Assembly: GCA_026990035.1 (NCBI GenBank)
Contig: JALSIM010000005.1
Span: 124,001 to 188,000, forward strand
Direction of reading: 5' to 3'
Length of the DNA: 64,000 bases
Origin: Alphaproteobacteria bacterium
GTDB lineage: Bacteria; Pseudomonadota; Alphaproteobacteria; Geminicoccales; Geminicoccaceae
Position numbers and translations under genes: made by a program. Each line of letters begins with the position of its first letter. The first letter of the stretch is position 1. This document shows, piece by piece, positions 27,171 through 35,795 of this stretch. A model generated the notes under the pieces. It searched no databases, was not told where the DNA came from, and saw nothing but the letters and a program-made list of their open reading frames with translations.

Positions 27171-27770
27171 TCAGAAGAACCGTTCCTGGACGGTGATGAT
27201 GTCGCCCGGCTGCACCCGGGTGTTGCCCGGGACGACCACCGGCTGGGCGTTCGACCCGCCCCGCTGGAGCAGGATCTCGTCGGTATCCGCCCGGTAGGTG
27301 AAGCCGCCGGCGAGGGCGACGGCGTTGAGCACCGTCATGCCGCTTTCGTACTCGTACTGGCCCGGCCGGTTGACCTCCCCCAGAATGTAGAAGGGGCGGT
27401 ATGTCAGAACCTCGACGCTCACCTCGGGATTGACGAGAAAGCCGTCCCCGAGCCGTTTTTCGATCTCCTGCTCGAGTTCGGGAGCGGTCAGACCGTTGGC
27501 ACTGACGGCGTTGATGAGGGGCATGGAAAAGCTGCCCGATCCGTCGAGCTGGAATTCTCCCGAGAGATCCTCGTGGCGGAACACGACGACCCGGATCCGA
27601 TCGCCGGGACCGAGACGGTAGGGGGTCTCGGGAAGCTGCACGGCGGCCTCCGGCGAGCCGATCGGAGGCAACTGGCCGGTGGTGGCCGGCGAGCCGCCGC
27701 AGGCGGCGAGAAGCAGCAGGGTTCCGAACAGGAACAGCGTGGCGAACTTCCGCAGGCCGACTTTCTCCAT
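27171..27770 (-). CDS. Polysaccharide export lipoprotein (Wza/GumB family)
   Basis: A 199-residue outer-membrane lipoprotein. A signal sequence ends in the lipobox LLLLAACGG near residue 23. The Poly_export domain follows: YRLGPGDRIRVVVFRHEDLSG, then PLINAVSANGLTAPELEQ. A SLBB-type repeat then carries the ILGEVNRPGQYEYESGMTVL motif. The small size fits the GumB/BexD-like short form. The ATG at 27770 removes a longer hydrophilic frame. It follows the outer-membrane barrel gene by 162 bases. No chain-length kinase, polymerase, flippase or glycosyltransferase is nearby, so the rest of the export system must be encoded elsewhere. Confidence 0.9.
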   Translation of the reverse strand: MEKVGLRKFATLFLFGTLLLLAACGGSPATTGQLPPIGSPEAAVQLPETPYRLGPGDRIRVVVFRHEDLSGEFQLDGSGSFSMPLINAVSANGLTAPELEQEIEKRLGDGFLVNPEVSVEVLTYRPFYILGEVNRPGQYEYESGMTVLNAVALAGGFTYRADTDEILLQRGGSNAQPVVVPGNTRVQPGDIITVQERFF

Positions 27771-27932
27771 CCGCAAGGCTCCGCACTCCGCTCCAACCGC
27801 CTGCCGGGCACCGGCCCGCGCGTCCTCGTCGGACCGGTCCGACACCCGATACTCCAACGATTAGCTAAGCGACCCGGCGCGTCGGAACAAGCCCTCCGGC
27901 GCCCCCGCCGTCACCCGGTACCCGTCCCGAGC

Positions 27933-29183
27933 TCAGAGCTTGGCGACGAAACCGATGAACACCTGCTGCCGATCGAACTCCGCGTCGTTGTCGTCGGACT
28001 TCCGCGTGTCGAAGCGATAGCGGGCATCGATGGAGAAATTCCGGTTGAGCAGGTAGGTGACGCCCGCTCCGACCCGGAAGATGTCGTCGACCCGATCGGT
28101 ACCGACGAAGTCGTCGCGCAGATAGCGCGCATTGGCATTGAGGAGGATGTTCCGGCGGAGCTCGTGGGTGACGTCGATGCCGATTTCGGCGTGGCGATCC
28201 GCCCGCGCCTGGTCTCCGCCGAAGCTCACGGTGGTTTCCCGCAGCTCGCCCACCACCTCGCCGATCACGGTGGTCAGCGGGGTCACGTTCCAGGTGAGCC
28301 GGCCGGTGCCGCCGAACCCGTCGACATCGTCGAGGGCGTCGTCGTCGTACTCCTGCTTGGAATAGCCGACCTGGAGCTCACCGAACAGGATGCCGGTGAT
28401 GTCGATCTCGGTCCCGATGCTGATCGTGTAGCCTTCCGAATCGCGATCCTCGCCGGCATCGTTCGGGGTCTCGTCGTAGCGGCGGATGTTGTACATGCCC
28501 TGGCCGAAGACGCTGAACCTGGGCGATACCGCGTAGCCCGCCCGCAGACCGGCCTGGTAGACGTTGCGGTCGCGGTCGTCCTGATTGATGTTGCCGGTGT
28601 CCTCGTAATCCAGGCGCCGGACGCCCGCCCGGGGCTCGACGAAGACCCGGTTGAAGTTCACCCGGTAGGCGGCGTCGGCGAGGAGATTCCAGAACTTCGT
28701 GACGTCGTTCCCGCGACCCACGGCATCGGGTTCCGCCCGGGTCTCGTGGTCGCGTTCGGCGCTGAGCCGCAGCCGCAGATTCTGACGCCGCGTGACGTCG
28801 AGCACACCGACCGCTCCGACGCCGAAATCCTCGTAGTTGTTCCGGGAGAACTCCTCGTAGCGGCCGATTTCCGCGAACGCCGTGAAGTCCAGGCGATGGC
28901 GGGGGAACTGCGAGCGCGCATTGACGCGCGGCGAGATGATCAGCCCGAAATCGTCGTCCTCGTCGTTGGGAGTCGCGAACACGTTGCTGTCGTAGTTGCC
29001 CTCGACCCGCACCGAGGGGAAGATCAGATAGCCTCCCGCCCGGATACCCAGCGGATCGTAGCGCGGGCGCGGGCGTTCCTGCACCGTCACATTGGGGCTC
29101 GGCGCCTGCTGGGCTCGCACCATGTCGGGCAGCAGCAACAGGCCGGTCGCCAACATGGTCGAAACGAACACCCACGTCCTCAT
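27933..29183 (-). CDS. Outer-membrane beta-barrel protein of exopolysaccharide type
   Basis: A 416-residue exported protein. The signal peptide (WVFVSTMLATGLLLLPDMVRAQ) is followed by a region ending in RPRPRYDPLGIRAGGYLIFP. Many alternating amphipathic strands follow, with aromatic residues at strand ends, and the final strand finishes QQVFIGFVAKL. This matches the outer-membrane beta-barrel family commonly placed beside Wza/GumB and GumC genes in alphaproteobacteria. The conserved VEGNYDSNVFATP segment near residue 60 is typical. It probably forms or assists an outer-membrane port for polysaccharide. GGAGAGAC precedes the ATG. The next gene on this strand is the Wza-like lipoprotein. Confidence 0.85.
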   Translation of the reverse strand: MRTWVFVSTMLATGLLLLPDMVRAQQAPSPNVTVQERPRPRYDPLGIRAGGYLIFPSVRVEGNYDSNVFATPNDEDDDFGLIISPRVNARSQFPRHRLDFTAFAEIGRYEEFSRNNYEDFGVGAVGVLDVTRRQNLRLRLSAERDHETRAEPDAVGRGNDVTKFWNLLADAAYRVNFNRVFVEPRAGVRRLDYEDTGNINQDDRDRNVYQAGLRAGYAVSPRFSVFGQGMYNIRRYDETPNDAGEDRDSEGYTISIGTEIDITGILFGELQVGYSKQEYDDDALDDVDGFGGTGRLTWNVTPLTTVIGEVVGELRETTVSFGGDQARADRHAEIGIDVTHELRRNILLNANARYLRDDFVGTDRVDDIFRVGAGVTYLLNRNFSIDARYRFDTRKSDDNDAEFDRQQVFIGFVAKL

Positions 29184-29250
29184 GACCGTCTCTCCGTTTG
29201 CCGTCTCTCGAAAACCAACCTTGGAAAACGCAAGACCAAACCGCTCACCA

Positions 29251-29276
29251 CGTCACCGAACAATCCCTTGGTGACG
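29251..29276. promoter_or_regulatory. Inverted repeat in divergent spacer, candidate operator
   Basis: CGTCACC at 29251-29257 and GGTGACG at 29270-29276 form a perfect seven-base inverted repeat with a 12-base spacer. It lies between the outer-membrane barrel gene (minus) and the phosphatase gene (plus). It could bind a dimeric regulator; the factor is unknown. Confidence 0.35.
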
Positions 29277-29381
29277 GCCACCCGCGCGCCCGACGCCCGG
29301 CATGGCGAAGCGCCGCGTCCGAATCCGACGCGGCCGCCCGAATACTGAAACCCGATCCTGTGCCGATGCGCCAGCCCGCCC

Positions 29382-29411
29382 TTAACAGCCGCCGGTTTTC
29401 GCCTCTATATG
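29382..29411 (+). promoter_or_regulatory. Predicted sigma-70-like promoter for phosphatase-galE genes
   Basis: TTAACA at 29382-29387 and TATATG at 29406-29411 are separated by 18 bases, close to TTGACA and TATAAT. Transcription would begin near 29418, about 58 bases before the proposed CTG start and 150 before the first GTG. Confidence 0.4.
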
Positions 29412-29475
29412 TCACGTCGTTGCAACAGATGCGGGGGGTCCCGACTCCCCACCTCCATCGAGGGAGAGATCGACG

Positions 29476-30273
29476 CTGCTCGGCCGCCTGCTCGCCCGCA
29501 AGAATGCATCGGCGGAGGAACGCCCGCTGATCGACGGTTGTCCGCCGCGGGTTCCCGACGGGGTACGGGTGTATGCCATCGGCGACATCCACGGGCGTCG
29601 GGACCTCCTGGAACGGCTCGAGACGGCGGTGGCCGAAGATCTTTCCCGCGCGCATCGCCTGCTCCGTCCGATCGTCGTCTACCTCGGCGACTACGTGGAT
29701 CGCGGGAGCGGCAGCCGGCAGGTTCTCGATCATCTGGTCCGGAACGAGATTCTGGAGGGCATGCCGCGGGTCCTGCTGCGCGGCAATCACGATCTCTGGT
29801 TCCGGGAGTTCCTGCGCGGCGCGCCGGTCGGCGAGAGCTGGCTGCAGTTCGGCGGCGAGGCGACCCTCGCGAGTTACGGCGTGGCCCTCGACGCCAAGCT
29901 GGCTCCCGGCCAGCGGCTGGCGCGGGCGGCCGAGCAGCTCGCCGATCGGGTCCCGGCCGCACACCGGCGGCTGCTGGACCGGCTGGAAGCGGCGTTCGGG
30001 CTCGGTGACTACTTCTTCTGCCATGCCGGCATTCGTCCCGGCGTGCCGCTGGCGCGGCAGAGCGAGGAGGATCTCTTCTGGATCCGCGAACCCTTCCTGA
30101 GCTGGAGCGGCGACGCCGAGAAGATCGTCGTGCACGGGCACACCATCGGCCAGCAGCCGCAGATCCGCCGCAACCGCATCGGCATCGACACCGGCGCCTA
30201 TTCGACCGGCGTGCTCACCTGCCTCGTCCTCGAGGGGACGGAGATCCGTTTTCTCGCCACCGCGCCCGACTGA
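29476..30273 (+). CDS. Metallophosphoesterase, serine/threonine phosphatase type, probable CTG start
   Basis: A bacterial PPP-like metallophosphatase. The metal-binding motifs are all present: GDIHGR, then LGDYVDRG, then LRGNHD, and later VHGHT and DTGAY. Homologues carry 25-40 residues before YAIGDIHG, usually ending PDGxRVYAIGDIHG, and this N-terminus is visible here (RVPDGVRVYAIGDIHG). Its frame contains no ATG, GTG or TTG between the upstream stop at 29383 and the GTG at 29569, which sits in the conserved strand itself. A CTG at 29476 lies seven bases after GGGAGAG and would give 265 residues. It is the proposed start; the GTG (234 residues) is the conservative alternative. The target is unknown. 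Confidence 0.85.
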   Translation: MLGRLLARKNASAEERPLIDGCPPRVPDGVRVYAIGDIHGRRDLLERLETAVAEDLSRAHRLLRPIVVYLGDYVDRGSGSRQVLDHLVRNEILEGMPRVLLRGNHDLWFREFLRGAPVGESWLQFGGEATLASYGVALDAKLAPGQRLARAAEQLADRVPAAHRRLLDRLEAAFGLGDYFFCHAGIRPGVPLARQSEEDLFWIREPFLSWSGDAEKIVVHGHTIGQQPQIRRNRIGIDTGAYSTGVLTCLVLEGTEIRFLATAPD

Positions 30274-30378
30274 CGACGGCCGCCGGTGAGCCGGGAACGG
30301 TTCCGTGTTAACCTCTCGCCAACCCCGCCGCGCGATACTCCGTCGGGCGGCGTCCCCTTCCCCACCGCGGAGACCGAT

Positions 30379-31401
30379 GTGCCAGCCGATTTGCGCAGCG
30401 TGAAGGTCCTGGTCACCGGCGGCGCCGGCTACGTGGGCAGCCACATCACCCTCGCCCTGCGCGAGGCGGGCTGCGAGGTGGTCGTGCTGGACAATCTCTC
30501 CACCGGCCACGCCTGGGCGGTGCTCGACGCCTCTCTCGTGGTCGGCGACCTCGCCGACACGAAACTGCTCGCCGAACTGCTGGCCAACGGCCGCTTCGAC
30601 GCGGTGATCCACTGCGCGGCCAACATCTGGGTCGGCGAATCGGTGCGCGAGCCGGCCCGCTACTATCTCAACAACGCGGCCAACGCCTTCCGCCTGTTCG
30701 ACCTCTGCGATCGTCACGGCATCCGGCACATCGTCCACTCCTCCACCGCCGCGGTCTACGGCCAGCCGGCGATGGCGACCATCCCCGAGACGGCGCCGCT
30801 CGCCCCCATCAACCCCTACGGCGCCTCGAAGCTGATGGCCGAGCGGGCGCTCCGCGACATCGCCGCCGCCCGCGAACTGCGCTATGCCATCCTCCGCTAC
30901 TTCAATGTCGCCGGCGCCGATCGCGCCAACCGCATCGGCGAGGCCACCCCCGACAACAGCCATCTGATCAAGGTCGCCTGCGAGACCGCCCTCGGCCTGC
31001 GCCCGGGAATGCGGATCAACGGTACCGACTATCCGACCCCCGACGGCACCTGCATCCGTGACTACGTCCATGTCGAGGATCTGGCGGCGGCACATCTGCT
31101 CGCGCTGCGCCGTCTGCTGGACGGCGGCGCTTCGCTGATCGCCAACTGCGGTTACGGCCACGGCTACAGCGTGCGGGAGGTGCTCGACATGGTGCGGGAG
31201 GTGACCGGGGTCCCGTTCCCGATCGCCGAAGGGCCGCGGCGCCCGGGCGACCCGCCCGTGCTGGTCGCCGCCAACGACCACATCCGTGCCGAGCTCGGCT
31301 GGCGGGCAAGGCACGACGATCTGCGGGAGATCGTCGCCACCGCCTGGCGCTGGGAGCGGGAACTGCAGCGGCGCCTCGCCCGACGGCGCTGCTCCGCCTG
31401 A
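30379..31401 (+). CDS. galE: UDP-glucose 4-epimerase-like NAD-dependent epimerase
   Basis: A 340-residue short-chain dehydrogenase-type epimerase interconverting UDP-glucose and UDP-galactose (or a related UDP sugar). The N-terminal NAD-binding motif is VTGGAGYVGSH, the catalytic pair is YGASK, with SSTAAVYG before it, and substrate-binding NNAANA, RYFNVAGAD and CIRDYVHVEDLA are typical of GalE. The GTG at 30379 has GGAG six bases upstream; a GTG at 30400 is an alternative. The long open frame from 30286 has no conserved sequence before residue 32. It follows the phosphatase by 105 bases. It could supply sugar nucleotides for surface polysaccharide. Confidence 0.92.
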   Translation: MPADLRSVKVLVTGGAGYVGSHITLALREAGCEVVVLDNLSTGHAWAVLDASLVVGDLADTKLLAELLANGRFDAVIHCAANIWVGESVREPARYYLNNAANAFRLFDLCDRHGIRHIVHSSTAAVYGQPAMATIPETAPLAPINPYGASKLMAERALRDIAAARELRYAILRYFNVAGADRANRIGEATPDNSHLIKVACETALGLRPGMRINGTDYPTPDGTCIRDYVHVEDLAAAHLLALRRLLDGGASLIANCGYGHGYSVREVLDMVREVTGVPFPIAEGPRRPGDPPVLVAANDHIRAELGWRARHDDLREIVATAWRWERELQRRLARRRCSA

Positions 31402-31568
31402 TCTTTTCGCCGCTTGTCCGCCGGCTAAACGCGAAGTAGATCCGTAGCGGTCAGCGATACCGCATCGCGCTTCCCGATGCCGGCAGGGGAACGGCGTGCC
31501 GGTGCGGCCGGGAGAAACGCGGGGAGAGCAGAGCCATTCTCGAGGGGACCCGACGTATCGTCTCGGCC

Positions 31569-33866
31569 GTGCTCCTGCTGGTTCTGCTCGGCCTCCCGGT
31601 CACCGCGCTCCGGGCGCAGCTACCCTCTCCCGGAATGGCCGGCGGGGCGACGACCGGAGAGGAGGAGGCGGGGCCGGACGCGGCGTCGGAACGGGCGGCC
31701 ACCGCCCTTCGCCAGCTCATCGCCGTGCTCGAGGATCCGGTCGCCCGGGAGCGCCTTCTGGAAAAGCTGCGCGAACTCGAAGCGGCCACCGGCGAGGGAG
31801 CCGCGGCGCCGGCCGCACCGTCACCACCGCCCCCCGCCGACGGGCAGGCCGTGCTCGCCCTTCGCAGTTTCGAAGAGGCGGTCCGCGAGCGGGTCGCGAT
31901 CACCCTCCGGGCGTTCGACGAACTCGCCGATTCCTACAAGCAGATCGGCTTTCTCTACGCCTGGCTCCGTCTCGAACTCGGCGACCCGGCCCGTCGCGCC
32001 TTCCTCCTGGCGAACCTGACGCATCTGGCGCTGGCCGGGCTCGTCGGACTGCTCGGCGCCCTGCTGGCACGCTCGGGCCTCCGCCGGCTGCGGCCGGTGC
32101 CCGAGCCCGGCAGCCATCCACCGCCGGCGCGGCAACTGGAATGGGCGGCGCGGATCCTGGTCCATCGCCTGGCGGCCGTGCTCGCCTTCGCCGTCACCGC
32201 CTATCTGTTCGTTCTCGTCACCACCGAAACGCCGCTGCTCGCGATCGTCGCCCGCCACATCCTCCTGGGCCTGCTCGTCGGCCGGAGTGTCGCCGCGCTG
32301 GTCGATGCCACGCTCGCGCCCCGGCAGCCCGAGCGGCGGCTCCTGCCCGTCGCCGGTCCGACCGCCCGCAACCTCGCCCACTGGATGACCGCCCTCAACG
32401 TGATCGCGGTCTACGGCACGGTGGCCCTGTGGGCGGCGTGGGATTTCGGGCTGCCGTGGACGATCTACGGCTTCCTCACGAGGCTGCTCTACCTGCTCGC
32501 CGTCCTCGTGGCGGTGGCGATGATCTGGCGCTACCGCCGGCCCGTCGCCGAGGCTCTCGAAGCGCATCTCGGCCGGCCCGGAACCACCGTCGGCAGGTTC
32601 CTGCCCTGGCAGCGGATCGCGCGCTCCTGGCATCTGCTGCTGGCCGCCCTGCTGCTGCTGCACTATTTCGCCTTCGCCCTGGAACTGCCGGGCGGTCTGC
32701 TGTCCTTCCTCGCGGCGACGATCCTGACCCTGGTGGTGATCGCCGTCGCCCGCCTGTTCTGGCTGCTCGTGGATCAGCTCGTCGGCGGCCCGCCCGAGCC
32801 CGCCGAGGAGCCGCCACCGGGCCGGCCGCGACCGCGCAGCCGGGTCTATCTCCGGATGCTGCGCCTCGCGGCCCGCATCGTCATCCTCCTGGGGGCCACG
32901 CTCCTGGTGCTCGAGGTCTGGGGGCTCGGCCTGCTGGGCTGGCTGCTCACCGGCCCCGGTCGCGCCGTCGTCGGTCAGCTCCTGCGTCTTCTCGCGGTCG
33001 TCGCCGTCGCCCTCCTGCTGGCCGAGGCGGCGGGCGCCATCGCCGGCCACTACATGCGGGCCACGACCCCCGACGGGCGGCCGCTCTACGGCAACCGGAC
33101 CCGCACCCTCGCCAGCATCGTCCGCAACTTCGCGGTCGCCCTGATCGCGGTGGTGGCGGTGATGACCGTCCTCTCCCAGTTCGGCATCGAGACCGGCCCG
33201 CTTCTCGCCGGCGCCGGCATCGTCGGCCTCGCCCTCGGCTTCGGTTCCCAGAAGCTGGTCCAGGATCTGATCACCGGCCTCTTCATTCTCCTCGGCGACA
33301 CGATCCGGGTCGGGGATGTCGTCGATACCGGCGGCAAGGCCGGTGTCGTCGAGGCGATGTCGATGCGCACCATCACCCTGCGCGGCTACGACGGCAACGT
33401 CCATACCGTGCCCTACAGCTCGATCGACACCGTGACCAACATGACCAAGGATTTCGCCTACTGGGTCGTGAACATCGGTGTCGCCTACCAGGAGGACGTC
33501 GATCGGGTGATGGCGGTGCTGCGCGAGCTCGACGAGGAGATGCGCGGGGAGTGGCCCTGGCGACGTCTGATGCTGGCTCCGATCGACATCGCCGGGCTCG
33601 ACCAGTTCGGGGATTCGGCGGTGATCATCAAGGCCCGCCTCAAGACCCGTCCGGGCGAGCAGTGGGGTGTCGGCCGCGAATTCCAGCGCCGGATGAAGAA
33701 ACGCTTCGACGAACTCGGCATCGAGATCCCCTTCCCGCATCGCACCATCTATTTCGGCGTCGACAAGGAAGGCCGGGCGCCACCGCTCCATGTTCGCACC
33801 CTCGACGGCACCGGGCCGCTCGGGAACGGCGGGAGGAAGTCGCCGGATCCCCCGGTCGAAAGCTGA
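31569..33866 (+). CDS. Mechanosensitive ion channel, MscS family, large form
   Basis: A 765-residue inner-membrane channel. An N-terminal export region and coiled-coil-like periplasmic part (about 1-125) precede some seven to eight hydrophobic segments. The MscS core follows near residue 530: pore helix FGIETGPLLAGAGIVGLALGFG, then VQDLITGLFILLGDTIRVGDVV and the beta domain GYDGNVHTVPYSSI. The start is the GTG at 31569, the only standard start in frame. The preceding codons would add ILEGTRRIVSA, which would make a better signal-peptide n-region, so a rare start further up (for example ATT 31536 after GGGGAGAG) is possible. The stop overlaps the tamA ATG by one base. Confidence 0.9.
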   Translation: MLLLVLLGLPVTALRAQLPSPGMAGGATTGEEEAGPDAASERAATALRQLIAVLEDPVARERLLEKLRELEAATGEGAAAPAAPSPPPPADGQAVLALRSFEEAVRERVAITLRAFDELADSYKQIGFLYAWLRLELGDPARRAFLLANLTHLALAGLVGLLGALLARSGLRRLRPVPEPGSHPPPARQLEWAARILVHRLAAVLAFAVTAYLFVLVTTETPLLAIVARHILLGLLVGRSVAALVDATLAPRQPERRLLPVAGPTARNLAHWMTALNVIAVYGTVALWAAWDFGLPWTIYGFLTRLLYLLAVLVAVAMIWRYRRPVAEALEAHLGRPGTTVGRFLPWQRIARSWHLLLAALLLLHYFAFALELPGGLLSFLAATILTLVVIAVARLFWLLVDQLVGGPPEPAEEPPPGRPRPRSRVYLRMLRLAARIVILLGATLLVLEVWGLGLLGWLLTGPGRAVVGQLLRLLAVVAVALLLAEAAGAIAGHYMRATTPDGRPLYGNRTRTLASIVRNFAVALIAVVAVMTVLSQFGIETGPLLAGAGIVGLALGFGSQKLVQDLITGLFILLGDTIRVGDVVDTGGKAGVVEAMSMRTITLRGYDGNVHTVPYSSIDTVTNMTKDFAYWVVNIGVAYQEDVDRVMAVLRELDEEMRGEWPWRRLMLAPIDIAGLDQFGDSAVIIKARLKTRPGEQWGVGREFQRRMKKRFDELGIEIPFPHRTIYFGVDKEGRAPPLHVRTLDGTGPLGNGGRKSPDPPVES

Positions 33867-35770
33867 TGCGCCGGCTGCTCCGGGCCGCCGTGCTCCTCCT
33901 CCTCCTTTCGCTCGCCGGCTGCGGCCGTACCGGCCCGCTGACCCGGGCGCTCGTCCCCCCGGGAGCCGAGGATCCGGTCGGCATCTCCTATCGTGTCCTC
34001 CTCGAGGGAGAGGGTTTGCCCGCGGAGCTCGCCGGCCGCCTGCGCGAAGTCCTGGAGACCGCCCGCGAGGATCTCCCGCCAGCGCCCAATCGGGTGGTGC
34101 TGCTGCGCCAGGGCCGGAGCGATCTCGAGCGCCTGCGCGCGGCCCTCCGCGCCGAAGGCTATTACGACGCCCGCGCCACGGTCCGGCTGCTGGCCGCGGA
34201 CCAGGCCGGGCCCGGGGACGCCGCCCCCGAGACCGCAGCGGAGCCGGATATCGGGGAGACCGTGCCTTCTCCCGGTTACCGACTGGTCTTCGAGGTCCGC
34301 CCGGGCCCCCGCTACCGGTTCGGCGAACGCCGGGTGACGGTGAAGGGGCCCGCCCACGGCTTCGAAGCCCCTTCACCGAGCCGGCTCGGACTGAAGGACG
34401 GGGATCCGGCCCTGGCGAAGCGGATCCTCGCCGCCGAGGCCCAGTTGCTGCGGGTCGCCCGGGAGCAGGGCCACGCCCTGGCCAAACTCGGGAAACGGCG
34501 AGTGATCGTCGATCACGGGACGCGCCTCGTGGAGGTGGAGCTCGTCGTCGAACCCGGCCCCCAATATCCGTTCGGACCGGTCCGCTTCGAGGGGGCGGAA
34601 GGGGTCGACGAAACCTTTCTGCGGCGACGCATCCGCTTCGCGCCCGGCGATCGCTACGACCCCCGGCGGATCGCCGAGGCACGCGGCCTGCTGGTCTCGA
34701 GCGGGCTGTTCACCGCCGTCCAGGCGAGGGTGGCCACGCAGCCCGACGCCCGGGGAACCATCCCCGTCACCTTCGTCCTCACGCCCCGCAAGCCCCGGAG
34801 CATCGGCGGCGCGATCGGCGTCCACAGCGATCGTGGTCCCGGCGGCCGGCTCTTCTTCCAGCACCGCAACCTCTTCGGCGGAGCCGAAAACCTCCGCATC
34901 GAAGGCGGTGCCAATCGCGATCTCCTGTCGGCCCGTGTCCAGCTCCGCATTCCGGAGTTCCTGCGCCCGGCCCAGGAGCTGGTCGGCGGGCTTCGCTACA
35001 GCGAGGAGCGCTCGGACGCCTTCACCAGCCTTTCCCTTACTGTCGGCGCGGGGCTCGAGCGGGAAATCGACGATCGGGTGACGATCTCCTACGGGACCCG
35101 TTTCCGCTTCGCCGACATTCGTGACAAGACGGTGGCAGGCGCCGGTCGCAACGACAAGTTCCGCCTTCTCTCGTTGCCGGTGGAGCTCACCATCGATCGT
35201 CGTGACAGCATGTTCGACCCGACCGAAGGAACGCGAATCGTCCTCGCCGCCGAGCCGTTCCAGGACACCGCCGACACCGACACCCGGTTTCTCCGGACCC
35301 GCATCACCCAGACCGCCTATTTCAAGCTCCAGCGCCGGCCGCGTCTGGTTCTCGCGCTGCGCGGGGTACTGGGCACGATCATCGGCGTCGACCGGATCGA
35401 CGTGCCGGCCGACGAACGTTTCTACGCCGGGGGTGGAGGATCGATCCGCGGGATTCCCTTCCAGATGGCGGGGCCGCTCGACAGCGCCGACGATCCGCTG
35501 GGCGGCCGCTCCCTCGTCGAAGGCAGCATCGAGCTGCGCCTGCGCCCCTTCGAGCGGCTCGGCTTCGTCGCCTTCCTCGACGGCGGCAGCGCGTTCACGG
35601 CGATGATTCCCGATTTCGAGGAAGAAACACCGCGCTTTGGCGCGGGCCTCGGCATCCGCTATGCTACCGCCGTCGGACCGTTGCGCCTGGACGTCGCTTT
35701 CCCGTTCGAGCGCAACGAGGATGTCGACGATCCCTTCCAGCTCTATATCAGCCTCGGACAGGCATTCTGA
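33866..35770 (+). CDS. tamA: Translocation and assembly module outer-membrane component TamA (Omp85)
   Basis: A 634-residue Omp85 protein. Three POTRA domains (about residues 40-300) precede a C-terminal 16-strand barrel (about 310-634). The conserved barrel motifs FYAGGGGSIRG (the L6 'RG' loop) and the terminal strand ending LYISLGQAF are present. With TamB it helps insert certain outer-membrane proteins. The N-terminus MRRLLRAAVLLLLLSLAGCG contains a lipobox-like LAGC, which is unusual because TamA is generally a non-lipidated barrel. The ATG overlaps the mscS stop by one base, and tamB follows after 25 bases. An open frame extends far upstream but is a shadow of mscS. Confidence 0.93.
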   Translation: MRRLLRAAVLLLLLSLAGCGRTGPLTRALVPPGAEDPVGISYRVLLEGEGLPAELAGRLREVLETAREDLPPAPNRVVLLRQGRSDLERLRAALRAEGYYDARATVRLLAADQAGPGDAAPETAAEPDIGETVPSPGYRLVFEVRPGPRYRFGERRVTVKGPAHGFEAPSPSRLGLKDGDPALAKRILAAEAQLLRVAREQGHALAKLGKRRVIVDHGTRLVEVELVVEPGPQYPFGPVRFEGAEGVDETFLRRRIRFAPGDRYDPRRIAEARGLLVSSGLFTAVQARVATQPDARGTIPVTFVLTPRKPRSIGGAIGVHSDRGPGGRLFFQHRNLFGGAENLRIEGGANRDLLSARVQLRIPEFLRPAQELVGGLRYSEERSDAFTSLSLTVGAGLEREIDDRVTISYGTRFRFADIRDKTVAGAGRNDKFRLLSLPVELTIDRRDSMFDPTEGTRIVLAAEPFQDTADTDTRFLRTRITQTAYFKLQRRPRLVLALRGVLGTIIGVDRIDVPADERFYAGGGGSIRGIPFQMAGPLDSADDPLGGRSLVEGSIELRLRPFERLGFVAFLDGGSAFTAMIPDFEEETPRFGAGLGIRYATAVGPLRLDVAFPFERNEDVDDPFQLYISLGQAF

Positions 35771-35795
35771 GGCGTCGTCTACGGGGAGAGAAGGG

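Noticed and set aside
31496-33865. Upstream extension of the tamA frame through the whole mscS gene, suggesting a giant fusion
   Set aside because: The extension is Arg/Pro-rich without domains, and the mscS frame carries the conserved channel motifs; tamA begins at the ATG overlapping the mscS stop.
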